Source: an uncultured Synergistales bacterium (GTDB lineage Bacteria; Synergistota; Synergistia; Synergistales; Aminobacteriaceae). From it: a stretch of 10,314 nt of DNA. This document shows, piece by piece, positions 7,113 to 10,314 of the stretch (positions are counted from its first letter, which is position 1; the number at the start of each line of letters is the position of its first letter). The position numbers were made by a program, and so were the translations under genes. The stretch lies in the NCBI GenBank assembly GCA_905233335.1, contig CAJOED010000012.1, forward strand, positions 1 through 10,314, in the 5' to 3' direction. The notes beneath the pieces were generated by a model. It was not told where the DNA came from. It saw only the letters and a list, made by a program, of their open reading frames with translations, and ran no database searches.

Positions 7113-7694
7113 TCACTGCATACGAACGACCGAATTATTATTTTTCAGTGCCCTTTGTCCCGTCTGCATGAGTGAAAAAACTTTGTCGTATGGTACTGTC
7201 TTTGCCTTCGCAACCCGTGTATTTTCCTGTGAAGTTTTTGCAGGTGCTGACGGTGTACGTTTTGCGGCGGCTTTCTTTGCGGCTCTCTTGGGAGCGGGTG
7301 CCGGTGCTTGTGTCCTGACCTCTTCGGGCTGTTCTGCAACGACAGCGACGACGGGTTCAGCCAGCACAACTTCCTCAACAGGAACAGACAGCGGTTCGGG
7401 AAGCGGAAGAGAAACATCACGTGCCAGCGGTGCAACTGTCATCATCAAGAACAGGACAGCAACAAACGCCGGACGCAAAATCACGCTCCACTTTCTGCGG
7501 TGCTGCAACTCTGCGGGCTTCACTTTCTCCCAAAAATCCTGCGTCAAGTTCTCAAGGTCTGCCTTTGCACATTCGGCATCCATCAGTGCGCTCTCCATAG
7601 AGCCTGAGTTATACGACTCCTTTAGTCTTTCAAGCCAGCGGATAATACCGGCTATTCTCTTGTCAACTACAGCATGTTTCAATTTATCATGCAC
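7113..7694 (-). CDS. single-pass membrane protein with Pro/Ala/Lys-rich extracytoplasmic tail, unknown function
   Basis: No known family is recognised. The 193-residue protein has a charged, probably helical cytoplasmic part (1-70), a single membrane segment (about 71-90) preceded by HRRKW, which predicts an inside N-terminus, then a Pro/Glu/Val-rich acidic stretch (97-128) and a basic Ala/Lys/Pro stretch (129-166) like the rod of TonB-type proteins, ending in a short polar segment. The ATG at 7694 is supported by AAGGGGTG just upstream. It starts 29 bases after the sigma factor gene and 24 bases before bamA. Topology and position resemble an anti-sigma factor, but no anti-sigma domain motif can be seen, so that is only a hypothesis. 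The low-complexity tail could span the periplasm or bind cell wall. Confidence 0.75.
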   Translation of the reverse strand: MHDKLKHAVVDKRIAGIIRWLERLKESYNSGSMESALMDAECAKADLENLTQDFWEKVKPAELQHRRKWSVILRPAFVAVLFLMMTVAPLARDVSLPLPEPLSVPVEEVVLAEPVVAVVAEQPEEVRTQAPAPAPKRAAKKAAAKRTPSAPAKTSQENTRVAKAKTVPYDKVFSLMQTGQRALKNNNSVVRMQ

Positions 7695-7723
7695 CCCTTT
7701 CTACGTATTATTATCACCTTCCG

Positions 7724-8293
7724 TTACTGAATTGTTGCAGGTTCAAGGCCAAGCCACCCGCGAATTTTCGAGATCGCATTTCTCCGCAGTCTGTATACAT
7801 GGCTGACATCGAGCTTCTTTTCCTTTGCTACGTCTCTCGGTTTCTTGCCCTCAAAGAACAGCGCAGACACAACTTCAGCTTCACGCCCCTCAAGTTTCGA
7901 GATGCTCTGTGCTACGTCATACCACTCGTCATTGCTGTCGTCGTCAGAACTGTAGCTGTCGCCGGCAACCTGCAGCCATTCGTCGGGCATCGGGAGCGGA
8001 GCTTTCTTCTCGGAACGCTCTAACATGTTGATAATCTGCCCGTGTATTTTGTGATAAGCATACGTGGAGAATCTGTACTCCCTTTCAGGCTCGAACTTAT
8101 CAACCGCACGTATCAGCGCGAGCATTCCCTCCTGAATAATGTCCTGTTTGAGTTCCGGATCTGTTACGTGAACTTTCCCTGCGATCCAGAAGACTAACGG
8201 ACGGTACGCAACAATTAATTCTTCGCGCGCGTCAAAATCACCTTCAGAACAAAGCCGCCATAATTCTTTCTCACGCTCTGGATCTAAACTCAT
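7724..8293 (-). CDS. RNA polymerase sigma factor, sigma-70 family, regions 2 and 4 only
   Basis: Directs RNA polymerase to a subset of promoters. With the ATG at 8293 (GGGGTGAT 5 bases upstream) it has 189 residues; the open frame reaches 8362 but that part lies inside the previous gene and lacks a ribosome site. Region 2 spans about 21-92: RPLVFWIAGKV, then DIIQEGMLALIRAVDKFEP (core-binding) and YRFSTYAYHKIHGQI (-10 recognition). Region 4 spans about 128-182, with a helix-turn-helix in KPRDVAKEKKLDVSHVYRLR. There is no region 3; an acidic linker with DSYSSDDDSNDE joins the two. Region 2 is closer to the FliA/sporulation type than to typical ECF factors, which I judge by eye. It overlaps the phosphatase gene by 23 bases and precedes a membrane protein and bamA, so it may control envelope genes. 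Confidence 0.88.
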   Translation of the reverse strand: MSLDPEREKELWRLCSEGDFDAREELIVAYRPLVFWIAGKVHVTDPELKQDIIQEGMLALIRAVDKFEPEREYRFSTYAYHKIHGQIINMLERSEKKAPLPMPDEWLQVAGDSYSSDDDSNDEWYDVAQSISKLEGREAEVVSALFFEGKKPRDVAKEKKLDVSHVYRLRRNAISKIRGWLGLEPATIQ

Positions 8294-8937
8294 AACTATC
8301 ACCCCATACAGGTAGATTTTCGCCGTATTTCCCGGCACGTACATGTAAATCATCGTTCGCAAAGACGAGGCACGCCCTTCCGAAACGCATTTCTACACCG
8401 CTCATAGCACAGTTAGACACGTCCATGTTCCATACTTTGTGCGGGTTAAGTCCGACGAGAACAGCATACAGTGCCCGCATTATTCCGCCGTGAGAGATTA
8501 CTGCTATGCGCCTGTAGGACTCATTCAGGAAGAGTTTTACTGCACGTGAGAGACGCGAATATAATTTTTCCCACGTTTCAGCTCCGGGCGGAGGGTTGAA
8601 GAACGGATCTGCTCTCCACCGCGCAAAATTTTCATGCTGTACACGTTCAAGCTCCGGGATTGATTCGCCTTCCCAGTCCGCAAAGTTAATCTCCTGCAGT
8701 TCGGGTAAGACTATCGGTGTGAGGCTGTGAGGTTTTGCGACGGCTTCTGCAGTGTATAGTGCCCGGTCGAGCGGGCTGGTGTATATCGCTTCAAGAGGCC
8801 AGGAGGACATTCGTGCGGCGAAGGTCGTGCCGATTCACGTCAGTGAGTTGTACGTTTGTGCGACCCTGAAAGCGCATCTGCACATTCCATTCAGTTTGGC
8901 CGTGTCTTGCGAGAATTATGCGGCGCGGTTTGTCCAT
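8271..8937 (-). pseudogene. histidine phosphatase family protein (phosphoglycerate mutase-like), frameshifted
   Basis: Phosphohistidine-dependent phosphatase or mutase of the GpmB/CobC type; substrate cannot be read from sequence. Translation should start at the ATG at 8937, 4 bases after GGGGAGG, and gives the catalytic motif ARHGQTEWN with H12 as phosphate acceptor. That frame runs to a TGA at 8793-8791. The remainder, from SSWPLEAIYTSPLDRA through the acid motif INFADWEGES to VISHGGIMRAL and the C-terminus, is in the next frame, open from 8834 down to the stop at 8271. Counting against GpmB, about 8 or 11 bases are missing where the G-x-x-Q-A helix should be, around 8811-8840. Both halves keep all catalytic motifs, so the lesion is recent, a sequencing error, or bypassed. 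The ATG at 8810 could only make a protein lacking the catalytic His. The end overlaps the sigma factor gene by 23 bases. Confidence 0.85.
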
Positions 8938-8988
8938 TGTGCCTCCCCTTCTTCTTCAATTGTATATAGTGTGAATAAATTTTCAGCA

Positions 8989-8997
8989 ATTATAACA
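8989..8997 (-). promoter_or_regulatory. extended -10 promoter of the phosphatase-sigma-bamA-lpx operon
   Basis: On the minus strand the sequence is TGTTATAAT, a perfect TATAAT with the TG of an extended -10 element, about 45 bases before the phosphatase start at 8937. A TTAACA lies upstream but at 20 bases, too far for a standard -35. This is the only clear promoter seen ahead of the nine-gene operon. Activity is inferred. Confidence 0.55.
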
Positions 8998-9033
8998 TGT
9001 ACAGTTTCAGCATGTGTTAAGTTTCGGAATAAC

Positions 9034-9063
9034 TTGATGATATATAAAGATTGCGAAAATAAT
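9034..9063 (+). promoter_or_regulatory. candidate promoter of hisZ-hisG
   Basis: TTGATG at 9034-9039 and AATAAT at 9058-9063 are spaced by 18 bases, matching sigma-70 consensus at 4 of 6 and 5 of 6 positions. The predicted start is near 9070, leaving a leader of about 45 bases. A short inverted repeat (AAGTT, 7 bases, AACTT) lies across its upstream edge. The divergent region 8938-9114 holds nothing else that I can support; no his attenuator with a run of His codons is visible. Confidence 0.4.
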
Positions 9064-9114
9064 TTGTAGATTGCCGCGTGTGTTATCATTGACCGCAAAA
9101 AAAAGGAGCTGTAC

Positions 9115-9972
9115 ATGATCAACTTACGACTAAGGCCGGAGGAAGAAGCCGCGTTGAATTTGCGAGGGCTTTATGAATCTTACGGCTACACTTTCTACAG
9201 AATGAGCCGCTTTGAGGAGTATGATTTTTACGCCGACAAGAAAGACTTTCTGACCTCGAAAAGTATTCTCACATTCACGGACATAAACGGAAAACTAATG
9301 GCACTGCGTCCCGATGTTACTCTGTCGATAGTGAAGCACATAAAAGATTTCGGGAGCGTTCAGAAATTCTATTACGATGAGAAAGTTTATCGTGTTCCGA
9401 GAAACGCTAACTCATTCCGGGAAATTTCGCAGGCGGGCATTGAGTGCGTCGGAGGACTTCATGATGACGACTTGCGTGAAGTTCTCGAACTCGCGATATT
9501 GAGTCTTCACACGGTGGCGGGAAGTCGTCGGTGTGTTCTTGATGTTGCGGACGCGGGAATGATTGCGGAACTTCTCCCGGACACTTCAAGCAGAGCCGGC
9601 ATACTGAAGTGCATTGCGGAGAAGAACATACACGGGCTTGAAGCTCTGAATGCTCCCGAAAAAGTTATACGCCTCGTGAAGCTCAACGGAGAAATCTCTT
9701 CTGCACTCCCTGAACTTGATGGGTCAACACGAAAAGTTCTTGCCTCGCTCACAGAATATCACGACGAACTTCGCGTAGATTTTTCTGCTGTGAACAACCT
9801 CAATTACTACAATGGGATCGTGTTCAGGGGCTTCATTGAGGGTATGCCGGAAGCGATTTTGTCGGGCGGACAGTATGATAATCTCATGCGGTTGATGAAG
9901 CACGATAACGCGAGGGCTGTCGGGTTTGCGGTGTATCTTGACATGATAGAGAGGAGCATTGAGAGTGAATGA
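9115..9972 (+). CDS. hisZ: ATP phosphoribosyltransferase regulatory subunit HisZ
   Basis: Paralogue of the histidyl-tRNA synthetase catalytic domain that pairs with the short form of HisG to make the first enzyme of histidine synthesis and carries its feedback response. At 285 residues it lacks the anticodon-binding domain of HisRS (over 400 residues). Class II features seen: ALRPDVT at 63-69, motif-2-like FYYDEKVYR to FREISQAGIE at 85-110, the histidine-pocket YYNGIVFRGF at 231-240, and motif-3-like GGQYDNLM with AVGFAVYLDM at 251-277. The start is firm: AAGGAG lies 6 bases before the ATG. It is followed by hisG after a 113-base spacer, which supports HisZ over HisS. It is slightly shorter than many HisZ proteins (about 320-390), the central part being compact. 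Confidence 0.93.
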   Translation: MINLRLRPEEEAALNLRGLYESYGYTFYRMSRFEEYDFYADKKDFLTSKSILTFTDINGKLMALRPDVTLSIVKHIKDFGSVQKFYYDEKVYRVPRNANSFREISQAGIECVGGLHDDDLREVLELAILSLHTVAGSRRCVLDVADAGMIAELLPDTSSRAGILKCIAEKNIHGLEALNAPEKVIRLVKLNGEISSALPELDGSTRKVLASLTEYHDELRVDFSAVNNLNYYNGIVFRGFIEGMPEAILSGGQYDNLMRLMKHDNARAVGFAVYLDMIERSIESE

Positions 9973-10040
9973 GTGTATCGTTGACCCACGATGCGGGCTG
10001 TGAGTTTTCCGGCATGACAGACAGGAGCGGTGAGAGATGA
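9969..10040 (+). other. mini-ORF resembling an internal piece of hisG (hisG remnant)
   Basis: A 23-codon frame whose ATG overlaps the hisZ stop as ATGA. Its centre reads AGCEFSGMTDRS, which matches AGYEFPGMLDNS of the HisG protein encoded at 10149-10185. At DNA level 24 of 30 bases are identical between 9993-10022 and 10149-10178. It is probably a decayed partial duplicate of hisG rather than an independent gene, though the frame is intact and coupled to hisZ. Confidence 0.5.
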
Positions 10041-10093
10041 TTAACATTGCGGCAGTTAGTGATTGTGATGTGAGGTGTGAAAGATATGATTAA
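10037..10093 (+). other. mini-ORF starting with a copy of the hisG start site
   Basis: An 18-codon frame whose ATG overlaps the previous mini-ORF stop as ATGA and whose TAA overlaps the hisG start by 8 bases. Its first five codons encode MINIA, as in HisG; 14 of 15 bases are identical to 10086-10100. An AGGAG ribosome-binding site lies 10 bases upstream, as if the hisG translation start had been duplicated. It has no His codons, so it is not a classical his leader peptide. Confidence 0.45.
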
Positions 10094-10314
10094 TATTGCG
10101 TTGCCCAAAGGCAGACTTGGCGAAAAAGTATATCGTCTATTTGCGTCGGCGGGCTATGAGTTTCCCGGAATGCTCGACAATTCCCGGCGGCTTGTGTTCG
10201 TGAATGAGTCTCTCGGTATGCGGTGTTTCTGGGTGAAGCCGTTTGATGTTCCCGTGTACGTTGAGCGCGGGACGGCTGACATCGGTGCGGCGGGAAAAGA
10301 TATTCTCATGGAGA
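10086..10314 (+). CDS. hisG: ATP phosphoribosyltransferase catalytic subunit HisG, partial at window end
   Basis: Condenses ATP and PRPP to N1-(5-phosphoribosyl)-ATP, the first step of histidine synthesis. The 76 codons present match the family N-terminus: INIALPKGRLGE at 2-13, AGYEFPGM at 22-29, then DVPVYVERGTADIGAAGKD near the end, part of the first periplasmic-binding-protein-like lobe. A GAGGT lies 9 bases before the ATG. The presence of hisZ directly upstream indicates the short HisG form, which cannot be verified because the C-terminus lies outside the window. Confidence 0.93.
   Translation, partial: MINIALPKGRLGEKVYRLFASAGYEFPGMLDNSRRLVFVNESLGMRCFWVKPFDVPVYVERGTADIGAAGKDILME

Noticed and set aside
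7168..7806. 212-codon plus-strand ORF opposite the membrane-protein gene
   Set aside because: Low-complexity Ser/Thr/Ala product that mirrors the Pro/Ala/Lys coding strand and runs into the sigma factor gene; no ribosome site and no recognisable domain.
8991..9020. Imperfect inverted repeat TAACATG ... CATGTGTTA in the divergent promoter region
   Set aside because: Arms need a one-base bulge and no related copy is seen elsewhere in the window, so an operator call is not supported.
9115..9972. hisZ read as histidyl-tRNA synthetase (hisS)
   Set aside because: Only 285 residues, no anticodon-binding domain, and directly followed by hisG.

Overview
This window looks like chromosomal DNA of a diderm (lipopolysaccharide-making) anaerobe. 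The lpxD-lpxC-fabZ-lpxA block behind a BamA with three POTRA domains, a short HisZ ahead of hisG, and the codon habits suggest the phylum Synergistota. That placement is inference from gene content and was not checked by any search. No mobile element, CRISPR array, tRNA or rRNA is visible, and this is mainly a core envelope-biogenesis locus.

Layout. Bases 1-1039 (minus strand) hold the first part of a phosphoglucomutase that runs off the left edge and is broken by a frameshift near base 860. Bases 1087-1130 hold its extended -10 promoter and, back to back, the terminator of the next operon. Bases 8937 to 1151 form one tightly packed minus-strand operon. In transcription order it reads: histidine phosphatase (frameshifted near base 8820), small sigma-70-family factor, single-pass membrane protein with a Pro/Ala/Lys tail, bamA, an unrecognised exported beta-rich protein, lpxD, lpxC, fabZ, lpxA, terminator. 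Gaps are 0-30 bases and many start and stop codons overlap, so translation is probably coupled. Bases 8938-9114 are a divergent promoter region. Bases 9115-10314 (plus strand) hold hisZ, a 113-base spacer with hisG-like fragments, and the start of hisG.

How the genes work together. LpxA, LpxC and LpxD carry out the first committed steps of lipid A synthesis, and FabZ keeps hydroxyacyl-ACP in balance between fatty acids and lipid A. BamA inserts beta-barrel proteins into the same outer membrane. The unknown exported protein occupies the position where skp/ompH often lies. The sigma factor and the membrane protein at the head of the operon are a candidate envelope-responsive regulatory pair, which is inference from position and topology only. 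HisZ and HisG together form the first enzyme of histidine synthesis in the short-HisG type.

Most notable points: (1) two otherwise well-conserved metabolic genes, pgm and the histidine phosphatase, each carry one small out-of-frame deletion; (2) the hisZ-hisG spacer holds two coupled mini-ORFs that resemble pieces of the hisG 5' end in the wrong order; (3) the uncharacterised exported protein between bamA and lpxD; (4) the sigma factor plus membrane protein heading an outer-membrane operon.
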